From Imbricaverruca yamaguchii (lineage: Eukaryota > Arthropoda > Thecostraca > Neoverrucidae): DNA of 64,000 nucleotides. The position numbers and the translations under genes were made by a program. Of the stretch, positions 34,555-58,379 are shown piece after piece. Where the stretch lies: NCBI GenBank assembly GCA_034440575.1, contig JAOTOL010001660.1:62001-126000 (forward strand), read 5' to 3'. How positions within the stretch are numbered: the stretch's first letter is position 1; every line of letters begins with the position of its first letter. A model generated the notes under the pieces. The model saw only the letters and a list, made by a program, of their open reading frames with translations, made no database searches and had not been told where the DNA came from.

Positions 34555-37500
34555 CTGCTACATACGTTGCTATTCCGGATATTTAAAATTACAACCTTTT
34601 TCCAATCGTCTGCTTCCATTTTAATGGCTTAACAGAAGTTAGCGAAGGTGCAAGAGAAGCCATATGCAAATGCACATGATTTATAACCAGCTGGAGTTCA
34701 CAACCGCAGGAGAGGAATGTTATAATCAGGGGTGAATCGAGGAATTGCGATAGGGACGTCGCTGCGAAAGTACTCTGAGGGGCGTCCCTGCTTGAACAAA
34801 AAAGAAAATCGAGGGCATGATGGCGCACTCAGACCTTACCGGAGGGGGTACCCTTCTCTCCAAGGGAGGGCCATTTTCTCTCAGAGGGATACCTCTGAAA
34901 AAAATGGATGGATACACTCGACCCTTTTCGGGCGCCGATAAGCGGCCGGAGGGACGCCACCTTCCATGCCGGGCATATGCCTTCAATACCAACCCCTGTA
35001 TCTACCCCTGGTTGTCATTACACCCAAATGCCACAACCCCGTAAAATAGGAAAGCATGGGAAATGTGCGTGTAAGTCCATGTTTACTACAACAAAACCAT
35101 CGTCCAATTGGGACCGTACAAGAGGGCAGCGTTTAACAAAATTACAGCATTTGTCTATGGTGATTGTGAAACCTGGCGGAGCAGATTCGAAATAAGCTAT
35201 GTGCACATTGACAGTTATAACCAGTGAAACTTAATTCTGGGGGAACATTTTTGTCCCTAAAATATCAGATTTCACAACGGTAATCTGAAAACTAGACTTT
35301 GAATATAAAGTGATTGGAATTCCAGAACTTTTTGGTGGGGAAGAGGATGGAGCTTATCTCTTCATCATGCCCAGACATCCGCATTCCTCATTTGCCCCGA
35401 AAATGTCAAAACTGTGGTTACATTCATGCCCGACTTTAAACTGCGAAATATCCCGCCACCACACAGGAGGATCGCTTTGGATGCGGCCAAGCACTCGGGT
35501 GGAATGAAGTATAGTCGATTAATATTCTCTTAACTGAGAAGGTGTGAATGATTGTTTGAACTTCCTGATATTTGTTTCCTGGATGTTATGCTAATGGACT
35601 TTCTGGTGTTTGACTTTTTGTATCATGGATGCTTTCCTGTTTGGACTTTCAACCTTTTTGGATTTTACGTAATTGGACCTTATATTTGGAAGTTGCGGTT
35701 TTGGATGTTCTGAAGAAACGGAAAGCTCCAATAATTGCGCGGCAGAAATGCGCACTGATATCGATTAGGGGTATATTTTTGTCACCGGTCAAGGTAAACA
35801 TTTACTGGTGTTTATTCAATCTTGTTATGTCCTTCATCACATTTTCATGGTAAAAACACCTTTGCAAATGAATGGGAATGTCTTTCGTGGTGACCAACAT
35901 TTGCGTACGAATTTTGGTAAGGATCTGTGGTCATGGTGTGACTGGGGAAAGACGGTACATTTTTACTTTAGACTCGATGCAGCATTAGCAAGATCGTGAC
36001 TGCTCTTTTTACATGTATAAGGTGATGGTATCACTGCTTTCTATCGGTAATACATATTCCTCAGTGGGTGGTGAACGAGGAATTATGTCAGTAGCATAAC
36101 CTGACTAAACTTGAAATGACATTTGAATTTGTGCTTTTGCTGTGGTTGTTATATGCCATGTTATAGGTACACCATTCATATGGCTATTCACCATACCACA
36201 TATTTATATGGTGTATAACACCAGCAGTTAGGTATGTACATGCCTATTGTGTGTGGCATATAGCAACGATGGTTATCCGTGAGTGTAACATCTGCAGTTA
36301 TGCAGTGAATACCTACATGGCATGTACATATCTAGGTGTACACACCATACAAGAGGTGTGCAGAAGCATTATTTAAAGACATTCAGTATCCTGGATCAGG
36401 CCAAGACATAGGAGGTGGAAGAAGATATAGCATGCTATCCTTCCATAATGGTCCCTTAAAATGTCATTGGAGAGATGAATTGATTGGATATCATGCTCCA
36501 CAGGAATGCTTCTGGAATTTGGAGCCTGACAATTGGTAGTCAGAGGACAATTTGCTGTAATGGCAACAATGACTGGAGTAGCACAATTTAGCATGGATGG
36601 ATCCAGGAATTTTGATGGGTGAATTTGTCCAGAGTTGTGCCACTTCTTTTGAGAGGTACCACTTTGAAAGGACTTTGGGGGCCTTTTCCTTCTGAGCGGT
36701 GTGTAGCTTATTTTTTTTGGTGGGGTTGTGCACTCAAGCCTTCATGCAGTGGTTCCTTGCCTGTGCTCAGGAAGTAGTATATTGACCATGTTTCACAAAT
36801 AATTTATCACTGTTAGCCACTTTGAAGAAGGATTTTAAGCAAATTCAAAGAAGTAAAGAGTTACCTTAAACTGCAAATGTATCCATGAACCTTTGAACCT
36901 TTCAGGACTCTGAAGGGTTGTCTGTTTTCAGCACTCAGCATATAATAGTTGAAACAGGGCTATGGGTAATCTCAATGGGCATCAGGCCCATTGAGCTATG
37001 GGAATTTGAGAAAGCAATGTGTTTGTTTCCTCCAAATATTAAGATTTCACCAAGTGGTCTAATTCAATATGGGGATACCAAACTAATTCTCAGATGCATT
37101 CCTGGAATCACTCATGTCCACTCATTAGTCTGGGTCATGCCAATATTTGGGTATTATTGCACCTTTGGGTATCCACAAGAGAACTTTCAACAAATTTTAC
37201 CTCCATGGAGCAAACACAATGGTTTAGTATGGTTTGGTTGGGTTTGGCTTTTCCTCTAAGTTTGAAAATGTTCTCAAATTTTGTATGTGAATGTTTTGAA
37301 AGCAAATGCCATTTTTGTTGTTCACAAAGAGATGCTAGGTTTGGTTTGCATTTTATTAATTAGAAAATTGAGTAAAAAATGGACAAATTAATATATTCAG
37401 CAATATTTATTTTACATGCAAGGTTTGGTTAGGTGAAGTCACATTTTTCTTCCTCTTAAACATCATTTTTATGACATTATCCAAGTTCAAGTCCCTTTCT
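34555..37500. other. no gene recognised
   Basis: AT-rich interval with short inverted motifs (for example around 34750-34800) but no coding signal. 37669-38589 is similar. Confidence 0.4.
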
Positions 37501-37668
37501 GGTGCTATGTTGCTTGCCAACTGATAAGTATGCACATGTAGAGGAAACAAGTGGTCACATCATATTAACCATGTTCATACTTTTTTGGTGCTATGTTGCT
37601 TGCCAACTGATAAGTATGCACATGTAGAGGAAACAAGTGGTCACATCATATTAACCATGTTCATGACT
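37501..37668 (+). repeat. recent 86-bp tandem duplication
   Basis: GGTGCTATGTTGCTTGCCAA... is repeated with a period of 86 bp and essentially no mismatches over about 80 bp. Confidence 0.9.
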
Positions 37669-38589
37669 ACTGCCTGGAAAGTGATATTGGGTCTCAATTT
37701 ACTGTTGCACATATTCATATCACAAGCTTACATAGTGTATTGTGCTAGCCCAAGTTGTAGTCACTAAACATGTTGGAATGTGCTAGAGTCTGTCAATGGA
37801 CTTGTGCATATATTAAGGTCTGTATATTGCTGTATGATAAGATTTGGTCCATTTCCTCAATGGTCCCTCAAGACAGCCATCAATGGCCACAAAATTAAAC
37901 CTGTTATCTACTTTCATATTGGTGCAACTCTTTGATAGCATTCATCTGAGAGCATGTGTACTTTTGATCCTTTCCTGTCACAAACACCTTGGTGCATCCT
38001 GAGCTCCCTCCATCTGAGTCCTCATCCCTCTGCTTGGTAACCTGACATTAAGTGCTGTTCTGCTGAGAGATATAAAAAATTAATTTTACAAAACTACTTG
38101 CTTGACTGCTTGACATGGATAGTGCTTGTTATCTTTTTCTCAACAAGGTGTCTAATGTCCATGAAAGCATACATGTATATTTGTCATATTTAATTCCTTT
38201 TCATTAGAACAATAAATCATGTATTTTCCTGAAATTCATCTGTGGCATGTGACTCCAGAATTGCTGACAATACTGACTATGCTGACTATAATGGTAGCTG
38301 TTCTGTACCTACCATGGCTCCACCATTTGAACTGCAGGACACATGCAGGCTACAGCTCTCCAGGCTTGGTATTAGGACAGATGCACAACTCAATGCACAA
38401 TCAACCAAAGGTGCTCTGGCACCCTAGTCTGCTCTCAATCGGGACACAACACCACACTCCCCTTAAATACAGCTACACATCTTCAATCAGACGCTTGGGC
38501 ATCTGCATATCAGTGTCCTTTCTCCGATGCAGTGGGATGCTCGTTTCCAGCGTTACCGCGGCTCCACGCGTGATCTCGCCTGGGCCGGG

Positions 38590-38750
38590 GGCACGATAGC
38601 TTAGTTGGTGGAGCATCGGACTCTTTCGTGAGATGTTGGGTTCGAGTCTCACAACCGGCGGCATTTACCGAGTCCGCCCGCGAACAATCGGAGTGAGAGG
38701 CTGGCGACGCCATACGACCTAGTGGTTGAATGAATCGTAAAATAACCCAA
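38590..38750 (+). mobile_element. tRNA-derived SINE
   Basis: Head CACGATAGCTTAGTTGGTGG and GGGTTCGAGTCTC. Body CGCGAACAATCGGAGTGAGA and GGCGACGCCATACGACC, tail AAAATAACCC. TSD not clear. Confidence 0.75.
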
Positions 38751-38977
38751 GGCTCTTCTTCTGGACGCATTAGCGCCGGCGGTCGCGCGTCTACTGACCG
38801 CCAGCACTGCTGTTCGCGGCGGTTGCCGACACCACGGGAAACCTCCTGGCTCCTGTCCTCCGTGTATTGCGCATCCGCCCGCTGGCCGCGCTCGCCATTC
38901 GTGGCGGTGGCGTTCTCTCTGCCCACGCCGTCGTCTGCGCTTACCACTGGCCGTCCCCCGCCACCAGGGTTAAAATA

Positions 38978-39222
38978 ATGGGTTCTCATTAGGTGTGAAA
39001 TGTCGAAACGAGTACAGCAGGATGTCGAAATATGACATGTAATCAGTTTAATTTAAAGTACTTTTCATGACCCGGACTCAAATTCGAGCTGATGGTGTAG
39101 GCACTTCGAGCTGATGATGTGGGTTCCAAGGAGCAGGATGTCGATACTTCTTGGATAAGGATGTCGATTGAGCGTTCAGAAAGTGGTATATTCCACCCTA
39201 TTTCGTGAATAATTTATCACTG
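38978..39222 (+). repeat. interspersed repeat, short copy (AGGATGTCGA family)
   Basis: TTAGGTGTGAAATGTCGAAA at one end and GATGTCGATTGAGCGTTCAG, AAGTGGTATATTCCACCCTA, GTGAATAATTTATCAC at the other. About 200 bp shorter than the 16-kb copy. Confidence 0.7.
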
Positions 39223-39570
39223 CCGCCACCCTCCGGGGCGTGAGCGCCCGGCCCGCCCTCGCCGTCGCTCCGGACGATCTGCGGGGCGCGGTCGCGGCCT
39301 CACGAGCTGCCACAGCCACACGTGCCCAGTCTGGTGACGCACCGTATCCGCGCTGCTGGCGCCGTTCTCCGCTGCCGCCACGGTCCGTGACGAGTCCGCC
39401 GCCTCGCAGCGGAGAGTTGCCCGCGTAGGTTCGAGTCTCACCCTGGTCGTCAAACTTTCTGTCCTCTGCCTCCGCTGTGGCTCTGTCGCCCGACGGCCGG
39501 CCGGGCCAGCCAGCTACCGGCTCGGCGAGGAACACCGAGCCCCCAGCTCGGCCGCTGAGTAGGCTGGGCT

Positions 39571-39611
39571 CGGCTTACCACAGTAGCAACTAATGCTACT
39601 GTGGTAAGCCG
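39571..39611. repeat. perfect 18-bp hairpin, 5-nt loop
   Basis: CGGCTTACCACAGTAGCA, loop ACTAA, exact inverse complement. A partial second copy (GGGTTACCACAGTGGCA) follows at about 39628 in a short duplication with CTGAGTAGGCTGGGCTCGG. Confidence 0.9.
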
Positions 39612-39659
39612 CTGAGTAGGCTGGGCTCGGGTTACCACAGTGGCATTAGTTACTTGATT

Positions 39660-39832
39660 GTCACCACCAACACAGGCTGGAAGCAAGTATTTTACAAAGG
39701 TGATGTGAAGCACAGTGGATGGTGCAACCACCCTATGAGATTCCACATTAAGAGCGCAAGGAGTTGGTGGAGCCAAGTCAAAGAAGGTTGGGCCCGGTCC
39801 CACCAAAAGTATATGGATCTGCACCCCTGCCC
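39660..39832 (-). mobile_element. partial relic related to the 33-kb hAT-like element
   Basis: Reading down from 39832 on the minus strand: CAGGGGTGCAGATCCATATA, then CTTTTGGTGGG and GGCTCCACCAA, which match the first 90 bp of the 33230 element in order. No second end was found; the lower boundary is approximate. Confidence 0.5.
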
Positions 39833-39903
39833 CAGGTGCACCCCTACCTTGCACTTATGGTTGAAAGGCATCTGTCATTTACCATCCCACTTCTTAGGTC
39901 CTT

Positions 39904-40115
39904 AAAGTCTAGTGGAATATTGCTGGCTTGATAACCATTGTTGGCTTTTCCTATTAGCTTTATATCTTCAACAAGTTTGGGCACCGAATTTTCCGGTCAT
40001 ACCCCAATATTGCTCATACAGATAATTGAGAAAAGTGGGCCTATAATGGAGCCCGGTGGTAACTTGCTCAGAACATCCAACCCTTCGGATCTACGCCCAT
40101 TTGGTACTATCCTGT
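39904..40115 (-). pseudogene. LINE reverse transcriptase relic
   Basis: Minus strand reads LPPGSIIGPLFSIICMSNI, a stop, then KLVEDIKLIGKANNGYQ. These correspond to the PQGS.LGPLLF..Y.ND and FADD.K RT blocks, with the DD motif mutated to ED. It ends about 200 bp upstream of the BTB gene's first coding exon. Confidence 0.65.
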
Positions 40116-40334
40116 GCTATGCCAAAGTTCTATTTCTATTAGGAAGTAACAACACTACTTCATTGCTACTAAAACGAGTTGTCAGTGAGGGCTGGGAAAC
40201 TTGCCTTAACGTTGTGTTGTGCTTCCTGGATCGACTTCTGCTGTAACACTGTTTATTCACTTCTGATATTGCTACATCACATCGGTATCTGTAGATCAAC
40301 CTGACGTCTTTTTCCAGTTGGAGATCCTGTAAAG

Positions 40335-52344
<12,010 letters not shown>

Positions 52345-53146
52345 TGAGTCGTGCTCGTGAGAATATTTAATCGGTGGCAGCGGTGGCGTCGTGACTTCTT
52401 CCACGTCAAAGATGGGCTGTTTTTTTATTGACCGCCGACTTTGCCCATAATTGGTATATTTTCCACAAGCCTAACCATATGGTGTATTTGTAAACGTTAG
52501 TCCTTTTCGCGATCCAAGGCATGCGTATTTTCGGAATAAGTTTTTCTTCTTCTTCAGCACAGCGAATACAGATGAACATCATTGCAAAGCCAGGGGTCCG
52601 GATCGTGTTAGATTGTTCCAATTTTACTGGAGTGACATCGTTCTTCCTTTAGGCATCGCGATAAGTCATTACAGTTTTGTATGTCTTCCGTGTTTCGTTT
52701 GCGTGTGCTTGAATCACAGTTCTTGGATTGCATTGAAATTCATACCAGGAGTAGTTTGGCCGAATACAATTATGGTTCTTGTCAACTGGTGTTTATTCGG
52801 ATCTAATATATTTTTTAACCCCCTGGTTCTAATTTGATTCTGACTCGAAATAACCGTAGGACGAACCTGATACATGGCTTCCTAATTTGATCCCATCTGG
52901 ATATGATACCTCCGATTACTGGTTTTAAACTAAGCCGATGCATGAATGTTTTATAGCTGCACGGATTTTCAGTATCTAATCAGTTATTATGTTCAGGTGC
53001 GGAAATTGTCTTTTTCATTTCATCATTTCAAGAAATGATTAAAAGATGCTCTTGTAGCGCCACATTAGCATGTATTCAAAATTGGGCGTCGAAATAGACG
53101 GTCACGGTTAGTCGTAAAACAAGCTATCGAAGGGCGGCTGGAACAA

Positions 53147-53152
53147 AATAAA
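53147..53152 (+). terminator. possible poly(A) signal of the BTB-C2H2 gene
   Basis: AATAAA about 800 nt after the stop codon. It is the first canonical hexamer I noticed on the plus strand, but such hexamers are common by chance in AT-rich DNA. Confidence 0.3.
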
Positions 53153-53944
53153 CCATTCATATGCTAATTATATTAATTAAAGCTGGTCATATTATCCGGT
53201 TGTTAATGGCTATAAGTCCACAATAAGTCTAGAAAATTCCTCTTCTTTTCACTACGTGACATGCCGGTTTTACATGGGCCTTCCACGCACCTCTGTCCAG
53301 CGACTGGTCCATAGTTGGCGGCATGGAGTTGTGGGGCATGTGCCGAGCATGTGCTTCCATGCTAAGTCTGGACATTGTTAGCTGAGTAGTCTTACTCCCC
53401 TGAACACAAAATGTGAAGTCGGGCACATATTCGAAGTACTCTTCATCTCGGCAACTGTTTGGCTACGTTGCGACATCGGCGTCAAAAGCTGACCGTGGTC
53501 ACCCTATTATACCACATGCAGAAAATTGTTGGCTATGGAATTCAGAGAAAATAATTTCCTCTTTCAAATTTCCTTTTCTATTCCGCCCCCCCCCCCACAC
53601 CCAGAACAAAAATTATATCGATGTTTGTTAAATGATCTGCAACCCGTTGCGTGTCAACCAGATGCTAAATACCCTTAAACGGTGAATAAGGCATCTTGTA
53701 AGATGAAACGTACCAGACAGGTGAGGTGCGGTGGGAGATACGTGTATTGGGTTCGGCGTGCCGGCGTTTTCGGGCGATTGTCGCCCATCAACCGTGTGAG
53801 TCGTCATCCGGGCAGTGGGACGGTGTTGTGCGCGAATGGCCCATTCTGGTCATGCAAAGCGCCCTAAAGCACAAATTACTGGACAGTGGTGTGGTCCGTG
53901 CAATCACTCCCTCCCCCGATCTGGTTGGACGGTTTTGTGGCCCG

Positions 53945-54400
53945 TGTAGTGACGCCTTCCCTCCGCCTCTTGGGACGTCGTTGTGGTCCGTGCTTCGGAG
54001 TGGTACAGTCTCTCGGCCTGCTGGGACGGCGTTGTGGTCCGTGCTACGGAGTGCTACCGTCTCTCGGCCTGCTGGGACAGCGTTGTGGTCCGTGCTACGG
54101 AGTGGTAGTCTCTCAGCCTGCTGGGACAGCGGTGTGGTCCGTGCAACGGAGTGGTACAGTCTCTCGGCCTGCTGGGACGGCGTTGTGGTCCGTGCAGCGG
54201 AGTGGTACAGTCTCTCGGCCTGCTGGGACAGCGTTGTGGTCCGTGCTACGGAGTGGTACAGTCTCTCAGCCTGCTGGGACAGCGTTGTGGTCCGTGCTAC
54301 GGAGTGGTACAGTTTATCGGCCTGCTGGGACAGCGTTGTGGTCCGTGCTACGGAATGGTACAGTCTCTCAGCCTAGTGGTGCGGTGTTGTGGTCCGTGCA
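53945..54400 (+). repeat. 51-bp minisatellite
   Basis: About nine units of CGGAGTGGTACAGTCTCTCG + GCCTGCTGGGACAGCGTTGT + GGTCCGTGCTA. Open in several frames because 51 is a multiple of 3. It lies about 190 bp outside the 2.87-kb transposon. Confidence 0.92.
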
Positions 54401-54588
54401 GCTGCCTGCTGGGATGAAGTTGCAGTATGTTAGGTTACATGTATATGTTATGTGAGGTTACGTAAAGGTTTTGCGTGATATCAGCATCGGCAGGTGTAGG
54501 TTATACGCAACGAAGCATCTGTAGGTGTAAGTATTACACAATCATACATATGTAAGTGTAGGTATGTAAGTAACTGTAATTGCATATG

Positions 54589-55230
54589 GGGCATTCCACG
54601 TCAAATCGCACAAGAATTGGCTATTTTGAACCCGACCCCCTCCGATTTTTATGAAAATTGATACACCTGTAGTGCCAAGTGAACGAACCTCACACGCCAA
54701 CTTTCAGCCCTGGGTGACATCTGGGGCCAGATTTAGAGGTCATCCTAGGTCGTCTATTTTTACCGACTTGACAGCAATCAAATGCATATATATTAGATGT
54801 TAATTAACTTAGCGGAACGACATTGGTGTTAAAGTGCGCAGAAACCCTTGGCCATTCATAAATATGGCAAAAGTTGCACGTGACCTCTCCGTGACCCTTG
54901 ACCTAACGAGGTCAAAGTATAAAAATGCATTTTTATATATGTTTGCCTGCCCCTAATTCGACTACACGTCGCTGAATTAATGGTCCTGATATTATCTAAG
55001 AACGTGCAAAAAAGAAAGGCGGAGACTCTAAAACTTTTTGAGATATCGGCCTTTGAGTAGGTATTGTCATAGGACCAAATCGAAGCATGCCCCGATGCTA
55101 TTTACCATATCATCGATGATAACTCTGGTTTCCTTGGTCCGATTATCGTCAAATTTGGTGGACAAATCATCGGTGGCAAGCTGAACTATTTTCCAGATTT
55201 TCAAGTTGACCTGACCTCACATGACCTGGC
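54589..55230 (+). repeat. left terminal inverted repeat of the 2.87-kb transposon
   Basis: Pairs with 56822-57456 throughout with scattered substitutions and short indels. Both arms share the ATAACTCTGGTT-type, GATATCGGCCTTTGAG and TGACCT-rich segments. Confidence 0.88.
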
Positions 55231-55952
55231 AGTGACCTCTCCATTACAAGCCAACAGGGAAACAAAAATATTTTCCTGAACAAAAAACGCTGAATTTGGC
55301 TCGTACAGGCTATATTACCTAGTTTTAGGTTAGGCTACTCCAAACGAGCCAAGTTTTATTTTGAACAAGTGTCCTCTGCAAGGTCACGTGAGGTCACTAT
55401 GAGGTCATGTCACACTTTCGTCAATAACTTTATGTAGAATCAAGATAGAGAAATAATTTTAATGCCATCGAGATCCTCTGGTTAATCATGATGTATAATA
55501 TGATCAAGCTAGGTCATCACTTGACCTCGGTTTAGGGTGACCTGGAGGTAAACTGGGGTCAGGATCAAATGTTCAGCTAGCTAAGTCATGTGATACATCA
55601 ATCAACGCGGCCTGACGAGGAAAATATAATTGTAACAAAATTATATTTCTATCTTTATTTTGGCAACAGTTATTCGCCAAAAAATATGTTTCCTCGGTTT
55701 TTATAGCCTGAATATATTGTTTCAGCTCGCGTGCGTTTCGTACTAACATTTTATCGGGAGGGCCAGCAAATGTTTCTGATATGCAAATAGCCGCGACCAT
55801 AAAACAAGTTGAACAGCAGTACCGTATATTCACGAAGAACTACCAACCTTTTTCGCCACAAGTACCTCACGGCCCGTCTCGCTGCCGGAAAACCATCTCA
55901 CAACCACCATACCATTACGTGGAGACGGAGTAACACGATGGACATTCCTTGT

Positions 55953-56828
55953 TCACGGTATTGTGCGAGCAGCTGCGAATCTGTCATTCAACGCTTTGGT
56001 TTCTTTGACCCACTCGGTTTTGGGAAAATACTCCACGCATGTGCCGGTGGCATGGTTTTTTACAAACTGATAAAACTGGTCCAGGATCTCAATCAGAGTT
56101 CCTTGCAGACTTCCCTTTTTAGCTAACCTTTTCAACGTCCCACCAATGCCATCACACGGTTCCTTTCCGTGGGCAGTTGCGAAGAAATGCCACTCGGCGT
56201 CTATTCCAAAGTCGACGGAATGCTCTGCCAAATTTAGGAAATTCTTACAATTTTTGTATTGCGAGGCAGCCCCATCTGAAAAATAAAATATCTTCTTGGG
56301 GCGCTGGCCTAATTCTGCTTCCAGGCGCTCAATGAGTTTTCCTTGAAACAGGTGGGCAGCCACAGTATCATGCGTCAGGCAGTCGGAAATGGCAGAGTAA
56401 GAAAAATGTTTGAGGTCCCCTGCGTTGTTTCGCCAATAAGCCACAAACGGATGGATTGTCACCTGCAGTTTGTTCCAGTGATGGGACTGTACCTCATCCT
56501 GTGTAACCATAGCGTAGTTTTCGGAAAAATCTCCAATAACAATTACCTCTGCAGGAGCTAGTGTTTCCTTTAGGCCTTTCAGATAATTGCCTTGGGCACG
56601 GGCGACAAAATCATGCTTTACAAGTATCTCCAGCTGCTCGCAAAATGATCGCACAAAATCTTCAGAAGTTTGCGTAACCACCTCTAAGGTGGACCTATCA
56701 GTATTAGTCCACTTTCGGTACTCAATGTTATCGATTTCTCGGTTATCATAAATCATATCATGGCCATGAATATTCACGTAAGTTGCAATATTGCATGTAT
56801 TTAGGCAACACAAACTTCCCAAGGTCAT
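55953..56828 (-). pseudogene. transposase-like protein of the 2.87-kb element, N-terminally short, C-terminal frameshift
   Basis: 291-residue frame. Conserved blocks shared with the 47257-48297 relic: an IGDFSENYAMVTQDEVQSHH block, HPFVAYWRN, a KKIFYFSDGAASQYKN block and HGKEPCDGIGGTLKR. The Asp residues in DFSENY, FSDG and CDGIGG are candidates for an RNase-H-fold acidic triad (inference). The frame stops at RTIP; the next frame continues with VHRVTP and GREVLVA, which match the end of the other copy, so one indel breaks the C-terminus. The N-terminal third seen in the 47-kb copy is missing, so this copy is probably not autonomous. A further 86-residue minus frame (55573-55833) inside the element is unrecognised. 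Confidence 0.75.
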
Positions 56829-57456
56829 GTTAGTTCATGTGAGGTCATGTCAACCTGAAAATCTGGAAAATAGTTCAGTTTGTCACCGATGACTTGCGCA
56901 ACAAATTTGACGATAATCGGACGAAGGTAACCAGAGTTATCATCGATAATATGGTAAATAGCCTCGGGGCATGCATGCATTTGGTCCTATGACAATACTC
57001 AAAGGCCGATATCTCAAAAAGTTTTCAGGTCTCCGCCTTTCTTTTTTGCAGGTTCTTAGATAATATCACGACCATTAATATAGCACCGTTTCGTCGAATT
57101 AGGGGCAGGCAAACATATATAGAAATATATTTGTATACTTTGACCTGGTTAGGTCAAAGGTCACGGGGAGGTCACGTGCAACTTTTGCCATATTTCTGAA
57201 TGGCCCAGGGCTTCTGCGCACTTGGACACCAATTTCATTCCGCTAAGTTAAATAACACATGATATATTTGCAATTTATTGATGTCAAGTCGGTAAAAAGT
57301 CGTGACCTAGGATGACCTCTAGATCTGACCCCAGAGGTCACTCTGGGCTAAAAGTTGGCGTGATGTGTTCTTTTACTTGGTACTACAGGTGTACCAATTT
57401 TCATCAAAATCGGAGGGGGTCGGGGAATTTCTTGTGCGATTTGACGTGGAATGACC
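56822..57456 (-). repeat. right terminal inverted repeat of the 2.87-kb transposon
   Basis: Reverse complement of the left arm. It contains AGGTCAAAGGTCA at 57151-57163, a direct repeat of AGGTCA with one spacer base. Confidence 0.88.
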
Positions 57457-57536
57457 CATATGTTAGTATGAATATGGAAGTGCCTCATCGGGAGGGACCC
57501 ACCCCAACCCCTCCCGATGGAACCACCTTTCCGTGG

Positions 57537-57593
57537 ATGGGCGCTGTATAACCACTGCAGTTGATGCGCCCTAAAACCCAAATAACTAACCAA
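57537..57593 (+). mobile_element. hairpin mini-retroposon, 13-bp TSD
   Basis: GGGCGCTGTATAACCACTGC then AGTTGATGCGCCC, tail AAATAACTAACCAA. Flanked by CACCTTTCCGTGG at 57524-57536 and 57594-57606. It sits about 80 bp outside the 2.87-kb transposon. Confidence 0.9.
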
Positions 57594-58307
57594 CACCTTT
57601 CCGTGGTGGCGGTGGTAATGGTGGAGGGTGGAGGGATTAAGTGCTGCAATGATCCGACGGAACAGTCGGAAGGGAGGAGCTAGACAAGAAGTGCCTCTTT
57701 CATCCCTCTGCCCCTTTCCAATTTTCGTCCCTTGTGAACATCCTTGTCATACACTGGGTCAAAGAACACCAACTTTCCTAGCTAAAAGCAGGTATGGTCC
57801 TAGCTAGGAGCGGACGAATAGAACTTCCCGGGTTCTATCCGTCCGCTCATTTTTATCGCGGTAGTCATCTCCTCTCGACCAGTCTTCGCGGTTGACGGAG
57901 TCATATAAGTTCAGGTCCCCCGTCGCACGGTGCCAGTAGTGGCGTGGGACCAGCACGCATCTTTGGTCCCGATGTCCCGGAGGGGCGGGCGGACCCCGTT
58001 GGGCCCCATACGGACCAAGTAACAGGTCGCCTCGAGTTTGGGTCCGGGCCCAGCGCCTGCCGGCCCGGCCGGCCGGGGTCAAGAGTTGGACTGAGCTGAC
58101 GTGCGGTCGTGGTGGTGAGTCTCTCTCGGCCGCGCAAAGGCGCCGCCAGCCTCGTACAGCTTCGCCAATGTTTGGTGTCCTGCTGTCCAGCACCAGGAGT
58201 CCCCCCTTAGAGCCCCGTGTGGTGGAACGTCGCGCAGGGTCGAAACAGAACGCTTGCATGGATTCTTCTGGCACACAAATATTCCCGTCGTCCTCGTCTT
58301 GACGATT

Positions 58308-58365
58308 GGGCGCAAAATGACTTTAGTAGTCGATGCGCCCTTAAGCCCAAATAATCAATCAATCA
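58308..58365 (+). mobile_element. hairpin mini-retroposon, 14-bp TSD, at the LINE fragment's 5' side
   Basis: GGGCGCAAAATGACTTTAGT then AGTCGATGCGCCC, tail AATAATCAATCAATCA. Flanked by TCGTCTTGACGATT at 58294-58307 and 58366-58379. Confidence 0.92.
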
Positions 58366-58379
58366 TCGTCTTGACGATT

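Larger units (their letters stand above)
54589..57456. mobile_element. 2868-bp DNA transposon with ~640-bp TIRs, unusual transposase-like ORF
   Basis: The ends match as inverted repeats: GGGCATTCCACGTCAAATCG on the left and, reverse-complemented, GGTCATTCCACGTCAAATCG on the right. Homology continues inward for about 640 bp. Flanks show CATATG on both sides (54583-54588 and 57457-57462). Because that site is a palindrome, the duplication is either CATATG, or ATAT with one more G in the TIR. The interior carries a minus-strand transposase-like frame (55953-56828). A 4-bp duplication and three conserved Asp-containing motifs would be compatible with the Sola superfamily, but I could not test this. 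Confidence 0.88.

Noticed and set aside
39400..39450. GGTTCGAGTCTCACC, a B-box-like sequence
   Set aside because: No A box at proper distance and no SINE body; possibly a SINE fragment but not supportable.
53726..54455. Overlapping frames rich in LWSVLRSGTVSRPAG-type repeats
   Set aside because: By-product of the 51-bp minisatellite; open in several frames.
55573..55833. 86-residue minus-strand frame in the 2.87-kb transposon
   Set aside because: No match to the C-terminal blocks of the family or other known motifs; mentioned only as an unrecognised frame.
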